A program made the position numbers and the translations under genes. Shown piece by piece: positions 20,356-31,729 of a stretch of 64,000 bases of DNA (the stretch's first letter is position 1; each line of letters opens with the position of its first letter). Under the pieces are notes generated by a model. It saw only the letters and a list, made by a program, of their open reading frames with translations, was not told the DNA's origin and searched no databases. Source of the DNA: Zarea fungicola (taxonomy: Eukaryota > Ascomycota > Sordariomycetes > Hypocreales > Cordycipitaceae); the NCBI GenBank assembly GCA_900169235.1, contig FWCC01000291.1, positions 23,298-87,297 of the forward strand, in the 5' to 3' direction.

Positions 20356-23202
20356 TGTCTTCCCAATTGGCAGAGCCTTCTCCTATCTTGTTAGGTAAGA
20401 AAGTATCTCGGCCCCTTGCCCCATGCTCTTCTCACTCGCCGGGTGCTCTCTATCCGTTTGGACAAGTGAATAAGATTAGACAGTCAAGTATCTCAACCGG
20501 GCCGAGAGGACGGACCACATCTTACAGTTTGTATAAAAACCCTTGTCTGTTCTCTACCTATGGTCTGTGCAGTTTAGATGAGTTCGCGAACCAAAACGGG
20601 TTTTACATGTTGGCGCGAAGTCATTTGAGTGGCGGATATGAAAGATGACAGGGATACTGTGACAAGATTCCCATTCCTTTGGTCAGCAGTCTTTGCAGAT
20701 AGCCTGTGCATGACAGAACGAACTGGAGCGCGCCACCAGGTGGGGAATGAGCATCCAGGTTGTGGTCAACATCATGAACCTATAGTCAGAACGTTCTGAA
20801 TTCATTCTTGGATTATTTGGAAATAAAGGCGCCATTGGCTTTCGGCATTCCCTGCAGGCATTTCACCGACGAATTTCGCAGTGTACTTCTTCTGTCATAC
20901 CAAACAACCTTCATATGCGTGATATTGTCAAATTAGTTGTATTGACTTGACTCGTTGATAGAGTGTTTGTGGCTTGATCTTTGAACGGGTCTGGGGACGA
21001 AACCTTACCGTTTATTCACCGTTTTCTTGCTAGCTTGTGAAAGCGCCCCCCTGGCGCCACAACACTCGAAACTGACCAAACCACTTTCTTTTGTCATATG
21101 TTGCAAAGAGTACTCCGTCATCTTTGCTACTTGCTCTTGTCCTGGACCCATTCTTCGCATTTCTTGGGTTTGCCGGCCTACCCCAGCAATGCCGCAAGCA
21201 ATGCGGTTCAGTTTGTTTCCATGTTCCCGGACCATATACTAGGCACCAAGATATTCCCTAGTAAATATCAAAAATTCTTGAAACCCCTGCTTACGAGACT
21301 CTCCAGGTTCTTACGCTGTGCTGAGCCACTGCTAGACCTTGTTCAGGAAACGCGGAGGATCCACGGCGGCAGGTCGGGTGTCAATTTCCGCCACTGACGA
21401 TTAAAAGGGCGTTGGAATGAGCTATGAGAGATGAATGCCAATAAAGTATTTGTATTTCGCGTTTATGAGACAGCTGGACAAACTTTGTGCATAGATCTGT
21501 TTTCGATTGCCCATTGTAACTATTCTAACGATGTGTTTTGGAGCTCAGCTCAGACACTGTACAGTTATCTTCGTTTTTCTAATGCCAAACCTGGCAGAAA
21601 CTATCACAGCTACTTGTTTACTTTGAAAGTTGCAAATACTCAGCAATATTGCTCTCAGATTCGGATAGAATCATATGCATCGGCTCAGTAGCACCAAAGG
21701 TCGAGAGCAGACAGAAACAATATTTATTAGACATTTTTGCAAGATACGAATAAGATAAACCGCGTTCTTGTCCAGTTCAATGTTTTTGTTCTTATTTTAT
21801 TGATTTGCGATGGATATTGAATTGCCAGGCAACCGGGGTCCCATGAACATAGATTGTCCGTGTGTCGGCAAATATGTCTGTGCATCGGCCCCTCGCTAGG
21901 TACTTGCTGTGGCCCAACATGACCAATGACAGCTATTTAACTAGATATGAAATTTTTATTATTTAGTTAGTTGAAAAAATATTTAGGATTAACACAGAAT
22001 ACCTTCACGCTCGGCCCCAGCCCACACAGCTTAGCGCATCATGACCGGGACGTAATTTTTGGGAGTGGGAACTGCTGTAAAAGACAACTAGGTAATTTTA
22101 TTATCCTTTTTTTTTCTTTTTGTGGTATCGTCACATTCACGTAAATGGTCATGTCTGAAGCTCAATGTCTCATGAAGGCCATCTGGGGCATGCTGACAGC
22201 AGAGGTCAATCGCACAGCTCTTCATGTGCCTCGTCATATTTGGCCAATGCAAAGGTATCATAAGAAACTTAATTTCATGAAGAGAATTAAATTAAGTTAT
22301 CTCCATGAATTGCCAATCTTGCAGCTGCGGATGTGCCATGGGAAAAGATACCCTCACTAATGCGTGCACACAACAAACCTGACTGAAGTACAACTTACGC
22401 GCAAAACCGAGAAATGAAGCCGAATTATGCAAATCTTCGGTGTTCTGGAGAGAATTATTCTAATTTACGGAGTGTGGCTATTGAATGTCTTGGAACTTCG
22501 GTGACGGCTTACCGTATGTCTCAACACACTGACAGTTAATGATGGACTTGCGAGTTGCGGGTCTCATCAATTTCTGCCTGCTCCCCTGCTTACACTCCTT
22601 CCGGCCAGAAACATCAATGCAAGGACAAAAATGCGAAAAGGGGGCACGGTAAATTGAAGATATGTGAAGGGTGTCGAGGTTGCCGGGTTGTCAACAAAGT
22701 GTCACAGAACTCGCACCGTTGGTGGTGGCGAGTGCCTGTCTCATGGCGTCGTTCTGGCAATTTTATCCTCCTCCACGTACACAATGCTGTAAAGTGGTAA
22801 ACATTCTTAGCCTTATTAAGTTTCTGGCTAACAGGTAGCATGACTAAGGAAGTACATCTTTCAATGTAACTTCCTCTCGAAACAGAGATTGACTATGTAC
22901 GGATACTATTCCTAGTGGACCTGTCGGCTCAGACTTGCCTTTACGACGTCACTGTCATGTACTCGATATGAAGCGACGAGTTCCAGTCTAAAAGGGTTAG
23001 CTCAGAGGAGCAAACACGCAATTCAGGTTAACTCGAGTCAGCGACATTCTACATCATGGCTCGGAAGTATCTGTGTTTTGTCATCACAGCCAACAGGAGG
23101 ATATCATGTTGCAATATCTTATGGGCACTAACCCATGAAGACTCTCTCACCATTTCTGATTCCTTCTTCTGTTCCTTCTGGTCCGTCCTCTCTTTTCTTT
23201 CC
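20356..23202. other. About 2.8 kb without a supported gene
   Basis: Open frames here are short and show no protein-like features. The interval 21430-22550 is notably AT-rich with T and A runs. A perfect 9-bp inverted repeat (AACTTAATT / AATTAAGTT) lies at 22266-22274 and 22290-22298. The end near 23050-23200 is the 3' flank of the asparagine-synthetase-like gene. Confidence 0.5.
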
Positions 23203-25002
23203 TCATGACGGGCCAATGCGCGTGGTACCTTTTGTTCTACCGCTCTCCATCTTTGCAGTTCTGGAGCCAAATTGTATCTAATTGCGAAAAAGTCAGTTTC
23301 GCTAGTATTTACCACCAGCGCAAGTATACATCTGTTGAAACTTACCGCTCTCTTCTTTTCCAACGCGACAGCTTGCAGGCCAAGATCTCTGGCCAGCAGT
23401 CGCAGGATACGTTTGGCCGGCTCAAGATCACCCATCTCGTTTCCGAAATCGCATTTTTGCCAGACTGGTGTCTCAATTGCCCATTTTGCAAGGCTCTCGT
23501 CAAGGAACGGAAAGCGAACTTCGCGACTCCAATGAGACATGACCCTATCGTCGCGGCCGAGATTTCTCTTGCCAAGCCTTCCGACATCGAGTTTGAGTTC
23601 TTCAATCAATCCCTCATAGCCATGCTGTTGAAAAGCTATCCCATGTCGTGAGTATCCACCAAATAGTTCGTCTGCACCAAGGCCCGACAAGAGAACGCGA
23701 GCAGGCGTAGTATACGGCACAGGCTCTGTGCTGATGCCAGTTTGTGCCAATCCTATACCGCGCGCCGCAAAGTACAGCGCAAATGCAATCGACAGATCCA
23801 TTTCGGTATTGTGCGGAGCAATCAGACCCACGACCGTGCTGCGGTGGGCCATTGTGTCGGCAAAGGGGATATTTACCTACCAATACACGTTAGCATGCAT
23901 TGTCTTTTCTTTTCCTTGCAGTTCACCCACTGCTACAAAATTCCATTTTCTTCCCGGGCAAGACGCTGTTAATTCTGTAAAGGACTGTCTTCCGGTGATA
24001 CGATCTGGACACATCTCGTACAGCTTTGCTACGTCAAGGCCTTTATGTTGTGCAGCTATCCTGGGGTTTTCAAATGCCACGTTCAGTAGATCAATTTGCT
24101 GCTCTTTTGACAGTAGCTCATGTGTCAACCGGGCTAGCACAGTGCAATCCAACCCTCCGGAGAAGAGCACCGCTACGCGAGGCTTTGCCTCGCTGCCAGA
24201 AGGTGGCACCGGCACGTCTTGGACGCGATACTTGAGGGACTGCAGAAGATGAGCTTTTAGTTGATCGACAGCAGCATGACCATCTTTAAGTTGCTTAGGT
24301 CCATTTGGTATGGTTGCATTGAATACGCCGATTGCTGATATCTGTATGCAGTCAGAAGTTGGCCTTGATTGAGTGGCGATATTCCGCACGTACAAATTCT
24401 TCATTGCTATGCCAATCGTGTCGCACTGGCATTGCTGCAGAGAGACTGTTCGGTATTAAAGAGATGGTGTAGCAGCCATCAGCCTCAACCTCTGACCAGC
24501 CCGTGGGCGGAGAATCCGAGATACTGGAGAGTTGAAACGGGGAGCCAGGATTTACCAGTAGTGATCGCCTCCCAAGGCGGTCGCGCCCGTAGTAGAGAGT
24601 TTTGGAAGGCCTGTCGAGAAAAATGAAGGCAAAGGGTCCTTCAATGGCACGGAGCGTGTCAAGGACAGCCACCTGGCCGATGGAACTTGCGGCCGTCAGC
24701 TTCGACAAGACAACTTCACCATCATTTCCATTCACAGATTTTCCATGAATTTTCCAGGCTTCGCCGTTCCAACACAGTGCAGACCCTGTCGCCCCGTCCA
24801 GCAGGGGTTGTGCTGTCGTATGGTTGCCACGAAGCGCAAGAACTGTCGATGTTAACGAGACATGCAGCGGCGCGTCATTGTCACCGAGACTAATCGTGAT
24901 GGCTCCGAAATGATCAGGCCCTCGATTGCGCAGGCATTTTTCCAGAGTACCAAAAATCGGATCTGGAAGCTTCCGGGAGATTGCGGCGTGGATCCCGCAC
25001 AT
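23203..25002 (-). CDS. Asparagine-synthetase-like protein (Asnsd1 / YML096W type)
   Basis: Predicted 541-residue protein from four exons: 25002-24394, 24341-23931, 23876-23346 and 23277-23203. The joins are all in phase 0. Introns of 53, 54 and 68 nt carry GTACGT, GTGGGT and GTAAGT donors; the first two have clear branch sites (CTGAC, GCTAAC). It starts MCGIHAAI, so Cys2 is available as the class II glutaminase nucleophile after Met removal. NRGPDHFG and NGEAW also belong to that domain. The second half is a PP-loop ATP-pyrophosphatase with VAVLFSGGLDCTVLA, followed by LLSGLGADELFGGYSRH and the terminal EKKRAIQFGSRTAKM. The layout and length match the asparagine synthetase domain-containing family, not Asn1/Asn2, and true synthetase activity is uncertain. 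The PP-loop has Cys where canonical synthetases have SGGLDS. Splitting of exon 3 from exon 4 places the conserved IQFGSR on a 25-codon last exon. Confidence 0.92.
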
Positions 25003-25563
25003 TCTCCAGGTCACGGCCTAGTGCGATAGTTTGCGTTGCAGTTGATCGAAGCAATTTTCTTGAGCGCGTCGGGCTCGGGCACCGGAGATGAATGGCGACT
25101 GACCCACAACACCGGTAATACTACCTACCATACGCTATCCTTCAAGTCAAAATCCAGCCTTTATTATCTAGCAAAACGGGCAGTCATAATTCGGCTATTG
25201 GTAGGAATAAAAATACTTGAATATCTATCAGACTGAAATTTTTCAAGGGCTCTGCTATTGTAGCTCATGATCGACAATATTTTGCGCAGGTTGAAGGTCG
25301 TTGGTCGGAGAGCCAGGCCGGCAGGTGGGAATAAGCCCTCCAACTCAATCCGGCTTATTAATTTGAATTTAGTCGATTATATTGTTCTGTAAATTGCGTA
25401 AATAAGAATAAGCAGTATGCCCTTGAACGGCTCCCAGCCATCGTCATTGTGCGACATCTGTGCAGCGCCACCTACCCTAAAGGGAGCCAAAGAACTGGTA
25501 CACATGTGGGCAATGGCCGCAGAGAGCGTTATTATTTTATATTTTTTTTCTCCCCTTGGTTCT
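25003..25563. other. Spacer between two tandem minus-strand genes
   Basis: 561 nt, AT-rich at 25180-25410, with no supportable gene. It should contain the promoter of the asparagine-synthetase-like gene and the 3' end of the HAD gene. Confidence 0.5.
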
Positions 25564-26360
25564 TTATGCGGAATTAAATTCCAATATGGCTTCTACCGCC
25601 TCATCAACCCCTCTTGTTACAATGGTTGGGTTGTATCCTGTTCCATTGCCCAGCCCGTCAAGCCATCCCTTGCCCGTTCTATCCACCCAAGCACTCTTCC
25701 ATCCAGTAGCAACCGCACCACAAACATCGAACGGATTCGATGATACCAACCATATACAACCAGGGTCGTCTTTCTTACCAACTAGCTCCACGAAATGCCG
25801 ATATACACCCGGATCCGGCTTGAACGCTCCGAGTGGCTGCACACTGATGATGTTGCTAGTTGGCAAGATAGCAGCTGCATTGACCAGTCCACGAGAAGTG
25901 GACATGGACGACGCCAGCATGCTGGGGTCGCCGTTTGAGAACACATATGCAGCCACATTTTCTGAATTTGCGAGAAGCCCCAGAGCTGCACTTGCGTCGG
26001 GAAATGTCTCGAGTCCGTTATACGCCTGCATCAGGCACTCTTCCTCGTCGACACCCATGTTGAGACCTTGCTCCGCGGTAGCATGCCGAAAGGACCACCG
26101 CGTCACATCACTAAAACTCTGATTTTTTTCTTGCAATTGAATGAATCAGCTGTCTAATGCCGTCAACTGACGTTTAATTACTTGGATGGCTACTCACTCA
26201 TGCTGTTGCAGCGCCATGTATACTCCAGTTGCAACGTGCGTGCCCTGGCAGCCAAAGCTTTTGCTTTCCCTTCTCCGTATATCTTTGACAGCTCTGTGGC
26301 TATCGAATCAGTGGACAGAAGTGTACCGTACAAGTCAAATGCGATAACGGTCTGCGCCAT
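25564..26360 (-). CDS. HAD-superfamily hydrolase, 2-haloacid dehalogenase-like
   Basis: Predicted 242-residue protein from two exons, 26360-26198 and 26129-25564. The length is that of type II haloacid dehalogenases. The four HAD motifs are present: FDLYGTLL with the nucleophilic Asp at residue 9 (motif I), VFSNGDPSML (motif II), the Lys in GAFKPDPGVY (motif III), and LVSSNPFDVCGAVATGWKSAWVDR-like sequence with the conserved SSNPFD box (motif IV). The cap domain lies between motifs I and II. Family members hydrolyse 2-haloacids or, more often in fungi, unknown phosphorylated or halogenated small molecules. The intron has a good GTGAGT donor; the only acceptor that keeps frame is CAAG, less usual than CAG or TAG. 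The start is close to that of the divergent HNH gene. Confidence 0.88.
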
Positions 26361-26686
26361 ATTGTCGTCGTCATGTACCTGGTTTCACGGTGCTGTGAGT
26401 CAGCCGGGCAGGAAGTGCTAGAGTACTAGTACGGGGCTGGCTGACAGCGCACCGCGCGCCAAGCCACCTACAACAATTTTGCAAATATCTTCGATTTTAA
26501 TTCTACGAGATTCCAGAGGACCTAGACGCAGATATATAAAATGTTACGGGAAGTCAATGCGGGGAAGCTACGTGTCAAGCGTTCGGCGCTGGGAACAGCT
26601 AAATCGAAACTAGCAGCAGAAGCGGCCTCCGCAAACCCGACCTCGTGGGTACTACACGACACCAGACAAGCATCGCCTCTCTCGCT
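26361..26686. promoter_or_regulatory. Divergent promoter between HAD and HNH genes
   Basis: 326 nt separate two divergent start codons, so both genes are probably driven from this segment. A TGAGTCA heptamer (the Gcn4/Cpc1 site in reverse) lies at 26396-26402, 36 nt from the HAD start, and an ATATATAAA-like sequence near 26531. No transcription data are available. Confidence 0.45.
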
Positions 26687-27466
26687 ATGGACGACACGGA
26701 AAATGAAAATTTTGCCGTTTTTAGGGATTGTCTCTCAACCACACTTCTACAGAAGAATAACATCAAAACGGAGCCGAACCGACGCCGCAGGTCCAAGGCT
26801 GCCGCCAATCAAGCAGCATCGGAGCCAAGTCAGCAGAAGGATGCCGAAGAGCTCGCAGATTTCATAGAATACTTGGCCACCGAGATATTTGAGAGCTTAC
26901 CCGAGGCGCTCCAAGAGATTGAATATCGCTCATGGAGAGACTCACAGCAGTTGCAAGACCAGTTCTCCCTGCCCCTGACGCTAGGCAGCCTGGAGAGGCT
27001 GAATCTACCACTTTCAATATCGGAATCGCTGAGGACGTATAGATTGATTTCACCAGATCCAACAATATCGTCACCACTCCCCGTCACGGTAGAGGCCTTC
27101 ATTCTACCAGCCTTGACTGCCTATATTTCCATGCTGACCACTCCGCCTCCCGCGAGTCGGGAAACCAGAGCGGAGGAGTGTGAAATATGTGAACGTTCAT
27201 GGATTCCGCTTTCATACCACCACCTGATTCCACGATTCGTTCACGACAAGGTGGTGAAGCGTGGATGGCACAAGAAAGAAGATCTGCAGAATGTAGCATG
27301 GCTCTGCGGCGCTTGTCATCGGTTTGTACATCATTTTAAGAACCATGAGGAGTTGGCAAGAGACTACTACACCATCGAGCTTTTATTGGCAGAACAAGAG
27401 GTGCAGCAATGGGCAAACTGGGCTGGCAAGCTACGCTGGAAGGGAGGAGTCCGGCGGCGGAGATGA
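26687..27466 (+). CDS. HNH-motif zinc-binding protein
   Basis: Single-exon gene for 259 residues. The C-terminal third carries paired ligands and an HNH-like core. CEIC (Cys165, Cys168) is followed by YHHLIPR (His178-179). After a basic loop (KVVKRGWHKKEDLQNVAWLC) comes CGACH with HHF (Cys207, Cys210, His211, His215-216). This order, CxxC..HH..N..CxxCH, is that of HNH nuclease-fold zinc domains and resembles a widespread fungal group of unknown role. The N-terminal part has a basic RRRRSK patch near residue 32, suggesting a nuclear protein, and an acidic helical segment (DAEELADFIEYLATEIFESL). Nuclease activity or DNA binding is plausible from the fold but not shown. The first suitable ATG is used; an earlier ATG in frame at about 26645 would add 14 residues. 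Confidence 0.82.
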   Translation: MDDTENENFAVFRDCLSTTLLQKNNIKTEPNRRRRSKAAANQAASEPSQQKDAEELADFIEYLATEIFESLPEALQEIEYRSWRDSQQLQDQFSLPLTLGSLERLNLPLSISESLRTYRLISPDPTISSPLPVTVEAFILPALTAYISMLTTPPPASRETRAEECEICERSWIPLSYHHLIPRFVHDKVVKRGWHKKEDLQNVAWLCGACHRFVHHFKNHEELARDYYTIELLLAEQEVQQWANWAGKLRWKGGVRRRR

Positions 27467-27809
27467 TGGAGCGCCCAGTGTGACGCTGTCGCAGACGTTC
27501 AGATGTTCCCAAATTGAAAAACACCATTTAGCTTGGGCTACGTCAATGAAGGAGGTGTTAGCCAAAATTCGAATGCACATGGCGCGAAGCAAACGGTGGA
27601 GCCAAACAAATTACTACAAAATTAGGCCATATATACGTTTTCACAGCAAAAAAGCCAGCCACTTGAGCAAAGTAGCCACTAATAAAGCCACCATCATATG
27701 CCAACAGCATTTATTTATGCCAACTGAGAATCAAACGTATACTGCCGCCCCGGCCGTAGTCGCGAGATCATGTAAAAATAATTGTTTCTACCGGCAAAAA
27801 AGAAACATC

Positions 27810-27893
27810 TCCGGTACAGGGAATCGAACCCTGGGCTGCTCGGATCAAGGATTTCTTGAGAGCGAGCGATGTTAGCCACTACACCATACCGGA
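27810..27893 (-). tRNA. tRNA-Glu (CTC) with 13-nt intron
   Basis: The minus strand folds as a tRNA. It has a 7-bp acceptor stem (TCCGGTA with TACCGGA), a D stem GTGT/ACAT, an anticodon stem GCTCG/CGAGC, and a T arm CAGGG-TTCGATT-CCCTG. The anticodon loop reads CTCTCA, giving anticodon CTC at 27860-27858. It is followed by a 13-nt intron (27856-27844) one base 3' of the anticodon, the standard nuclear position. A near-identical copy lies about 160 nt downstream on the same strand. Confidence 0.92.
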
Positions 27894-28051
27894 TATAGGT
27901 ATGCAAACTCTGAGCGGGACATCATCCTGTTCTTGAACTGCCCGACTTTATATGGTACAAAAAGCCTTCCAAGTACCGGTGCGCCGGACCAAAAAAATGA
28001 GTTAGTACAACTAGTATATGTATGCATGGGGTAGAGGCAAAAAGATAAATC

Positions 28052-28130
28052 TCCGGTACAGGGAATCGAACCCTGGGCTGCTCGGTTCCTTATTGAGAGC
28101 GAGCGATGTTAGCCACTACACCATACCGGA
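28052..28130 (-). tRNA. tRNA-Glu (CTC) with 8-nt intron
   Basis: Mature sequence identical to the neighbouring tRNA-Glu: acceptor TCCGGTA/TACCGGA, T arm CAGGG-TTCGATT-CCCTG, anticodon loop CTCTCA. The intron between position 37 and 38 is only 8 nt here. Similar A-rich sequence flanks the 3' side of both genes, which suggests a local duplication. Confidence 0.92.
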
Positions 28131-29040
28131 TGTTGTTCTTGTTGAGGAGCAGCTTCTTATTTATCAATATTAATTGTAGGTAGATCAAATTGCGGGCGTG
28201 TCGATTGCTCGAAGTGACCTTTCTCTTTAACAGTTACCAACGGTGAGAGTGGAAAAGAAACAAACAGAAACACAAATATTTCGGCCAGAATCCACTTTTG
28301 TTATTGTAATGGTTATCCAAACATCAGCAATATACCCAGTTGAACATTGGCTGGAGGCAGGCTGGTCGTCAAGGTAAAACGGGAAGCGACTTATTACACC
28401 TATATAAACATTCACATACCCTTGGACAACCATATAAACTGTGGTTGTCTAGCTAATTAGCAAGCGTTTACGATACACATTCTAGACGTGCAACGCCCAA
28501 ATTTATCTTGCAAATCAGGGTCTGCTGCCTCGGCATAGGAAAAAATAAACAATTGACTGGAAGACGCCTTTATTCAACATCAACATTCCGTTAAACCTGT
28601 AGACGAACCGACAGCAGTGCGCATGGCCACGTCGCGCAGTTGATGCTTCAGCTGCTTCAGCTATGCCAACTGGAAGTAGCATAGATCGAGAAGCGCATAC
28701 GAAAACTTTTGGAAAAGGTAGAATTCTTGAAGTCCGCATGTATTTCAAAAGTATCTACATACCTGGGTACTTGTATAGTGTGGATTGGCGGGCGGAATTG
28801 TAGCGCGCTCAGAAGTTAGCGGATGGATCCGCTGCCAGACCACCCAAATTTCGGACTTGTTACTTGATCAACACCATCTTCCTTCGAGCGTTGTGCAACA
28901 ACAAGCTACAACACTTCTAGCTAGTCTCGGATAAATTGCCACCGCATTGCCACCACACGTCACAGTTCGAACCGTGGCAGGCGCCTTGTTCAAAGTACGC
29001 AAGACCAGCGCGCACAAGCAAAAACCGAGATACAGACGAG
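28131..29040. other. Spacer between tRNA genes and the FHA gene
   Basis: About 0.9 kb with no supportable gene. Nothing beyond the promoter and leader of the FHA gene is expected here. A minus-strand frame at 28868-29209 overlaps the FHA gene start and is not supported. Confidence 0.5.
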
Positions 29041-29952
29041 ATGGGGCGTGACGATGAGAGCGGCGGAGAAAGCCGTAGGAGGCATAATCAGGCTGGTTCT
29101 GGCGGAGGACGCGCCGAACGGAAACACAGATCGAGACGGAAATCACCGGGTGACGAAGATCGCCACAGACGTCGCCATAGATCGCGCGAGCGGCGCAGGT
29201 CGAGGACACCGGACTCCCCGGGCAGGTCAGGGCGAGACTACCAGTACCGCAGCAGCAAGTACCGCGACAGGAGCTACGATCGAGAACGAGGATACACGCG
29301 CACTGAACATGAAGGAAAGACCTCGTCTCGCCGTACGCGGAATACCGACGCTGATGTGGAAACGGGCAAAGAAGGCCGAGCCAGCCCTCGTCTGCGACAG
29401 GGTCCTCTACCGTCCCAAGCAGACTCGTGGGCTATCACGCAAGGCGAAGAGCCGGAGAAGCCAAAGGAAAAGGCCAACTACGGAAACACAGGGCTCTTGG
29501 CTGCAGCATCAAATACCGTGACGCAGGTCGACGGCTCTTCCGTCACGCTCAAGTACCACGAGCCCTCGGAGGCGCGCAAACCCTCACCGTGCGATCAGTG
29601 GAAGCTCTACATCTTCAAAGGGAAAGACCTTGTTGACACAGTAGAATTGAGCACTCGGAGTTGCTGGTTAATTGGCCGTGAAAACTCTGTCGCCGACCTC
29701 GCCGCAGAGCACCCGAGCATTAGCAAGCAACATGCCGTCATTCAGTTCCGCTACACAGAGAAGCGCAATGAGTTTGGTGACAAGATAGGCAAGGTCAAGC
29801 CATATCTGATTGACTTGGAAAGCGCCAATGGAACGATGCTCAATAATGCTAAGGTGGCAGACAGCTGCTATCTGGAGCTCAGAGACAAGGACCTACTGCA
29901 GTTTGGACGAAGTACGCGCGAGTACGTCCTCATGCTTGCACCTAGACAGTAG
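29041..29952 (+). CDS. PML1: FHA-domain protein, Pml1 / SNIP1 homologue
   Basis: Single-exon gene for 303 residues. The N-terminal 120 residues are dominated by Arg, Ser and Asp dipeptides (RSRERRRSRTPDSPGRSG), as in splicing-associated proteins. Residues about 185-300 form an FHA phosphopeptide-binding domain: LIGRE (210-214), HPSISKQHAVIQF (224-236) and DLESANGTMLNN (268-279), with the GR, SxxH and NG residues that define the fold. An RS-like N-terminus with a C-terminal FHA domain and an HPSISKQHAVIQFR core is the layout of yeast Pml1 and human SNIP1. Pml1 is part of the RES complex, which joins the spliceosome and retains unspliced pre-mRNA in the nucleus. The orthology is inferred from the layout. 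The frame is open 35 codons upstream but has no ATG. Confidence 0.9.
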   Translation: MGRDDESGGESRRRHNQAGSGGGRAERKHRSRRKSPGDEDRHRRRHRSRERRRSRTPDSPGRSGRDYQYRSSKYRDRSYDRERGYTRTEHEGKTSSRRTRNTDADVETGKEGRASPRLRQGPLPSQADSWAITQGEEPEKPKEKANYGNTGLLAAASNTVTQVDGSSVTLKYHEPSEARKPSPCDQWKLYIFKGKDLVDTVELSTRSCWLIGRENSVADLAAEHPSISKQHAVIQFRYTEKRNEFGDKIGKVKPYLIDLESANGTMLNNAKVADSCYLELRDKDLLQFGRSTREYVLMLAPRQ

Positions 29953-31729
29953 CGATACTCTGTAAACTCACATGAGTCTTCATATAAAGTAGCAAATCGA
30001 TGTGGCGGCCACGACGACGGTAGTTGGCGTTGAATACTGAGCGATGCAATGCGAAAACCGCCAACTCATTCAGAGCGGCCTCTGAACTATTTTCTACCTA
30101 TGCATACTGCCTCAGTGCGGCATGGGGCCCCAGCTGCGACGATATTGGTAACGCTCTACTTGGCCGGTCTCCATTTGCACGGGAAAGGCTGTGCTGGTTA
30201 CATTGGCTGGAATAAGAATTGCGCCCGCCAGCAATAGGGCGATGACAAGCAGAGTTTCAGTAGTGTCATGGTCATCAAGAATAACACTGCCACCGCCACC
30301 ACGCACGGGATTCAAAATTGCAGGCACAAGGACGTCAAAACTTGCGGAGATATCACACAGAAAAATTTAGAGTTTAGTCGCCCGAGGCTACTTGCGGACA
30401 ACCGATTGGGCTACGCAGAACCTTTCTCACTTCAAAGTACATCCCAAAGCCTTCGAGGTCACGGGCGGAGCCTTCTTTCTAGGAATTTAAGCTTCGCAAC
30501 CTGGCCTGTTGTCGTGAACCACGGCACGTGTTAGGCGGATAACGAGGCACATAACCAATAGAACCGTGAATTGGTGCGTTGTGATCTTACTCTCCGTAGC
30601 ATCTATTGAGCCAATAGTTGTCATAACCAATAGAACGTCAAATCCCTTCTCTCGGTCTCTTTTCTTCAGAGTCTCATGGCCAATAACTAGCCTAATTACC
30701 CAAGACTTTTAGTCTACGAGGCAGTGCGTTTTGTGCAACCACAACTATGCCATTGCGTTCACTCCGTGTAACGCCGGATCCCGCGTGCGATTGCGTATAT
30801 TCTGGATAAAAAACCACACATAATTATTGTATTACAATCACTGTCGAAATGCACGTGCTATCAATTCGGCGCGTGCCTTGCGCCGGGAACCTTATTTGCA
30901 TTTGCTGGCAGAACCAACACAAAGTTGCGAGATGTTCAACTACGCTTACACACAAGATGGCTATGCCGGCTCGGCGGCGATAGCATCTGCTGCTGGCCGG
31001 CCGTATCCAATTCATTATGTCTATACCAGCCTAGAAGCTTGGAAACACAAGCCCACGTGGCTACCAAATTCCGCTTCTCACGACTAGCCCTTGACCCCAA
31101 TAAGCTGAAATAACACGCCGGCTTCCTTTTCCTCTCTAGCCTACCGGTGAAGAATGAAGGTACTCTATTTTAGTGCACGGCTGTCGTCAGTGTCTAAGTG
31201 TTTCTCATGACTTGCTAGCCCCGTATATTCGCCTGGATCCACGCCCTCCCCGTGATGGGTTGGTTGTGTGCCGCAGTCATGACCGCACAGTATTCTGGGA
31301 TACGTGGCTCTCGCAGAAATCCTCGCTAATTAAGCCCTTCATATTATTTTTAGTTCCTCTGACTCAACCGCTCCATGGGTACAACTGCTATTGCTTTGTC
31401 ACAATGCTGTGCTGGCTTGTGACCGCCGCAGCAATGGTCCGGCAGGCGAAGAGAAGGGACAACACCGTGAATTAACATGCTGGAAGAGCGACATCCGCGA
31501 TCTTTGACATTATAAGGAGAAAACGAAGTCCTGTTCCATGGACATGTTTTCATTCACCGTCTCAATCATCTCAGTCACCCCAAGCAAGGCCTGTGTCCTA
31601 ACACTGATATCGTATCAACTTGCTCAACCCCATCGTCCACAAATACTCTAATATCGTAACTTCCATAATCGGGGCCATAGACTCACAACTTTCGCCTCTG
31701 TTGTTTAATCTGACCGAAAAATCGCGGAT
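29953..31729. other. Intergenic region with CCAAT cluster
   Basis: About 1.8 kb without a supported gene. The cluster of CCAAT pentamers at 30555-30684 is listed separately. A minus-strand frame at 30112-30372 contains a short hydrophobic segment followed by a charged tail but lacks an ATG and family motifs, so it is not annotated. Confidence 0.5.
30555..30684. promoter_or_regulatory. Cluster of five CCAAT/ATTGG boxes
   Basis: CCAAT at 30555, 30611, 30627 and 30680 and ATTGG at 30570, all within 130 bp. Two of them sit in a shared 15-nt sequence (CATAACCAATAGAAC). CCAAT is the site of the fungal HAP/CBC complex. The nearest plus-strand gene, the esterase, starts about 1.05 kb downstream, and the FHA gene ends upstream, so the target is unclear. 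Confidence 0.45.

Noticed and set aside
30112..30372. Short minus-strand frame with a hydrophobic stretch and a charged tail
   Set aside because: No start codon and no acceptable upstream exon could be joined in frame; family unknown.
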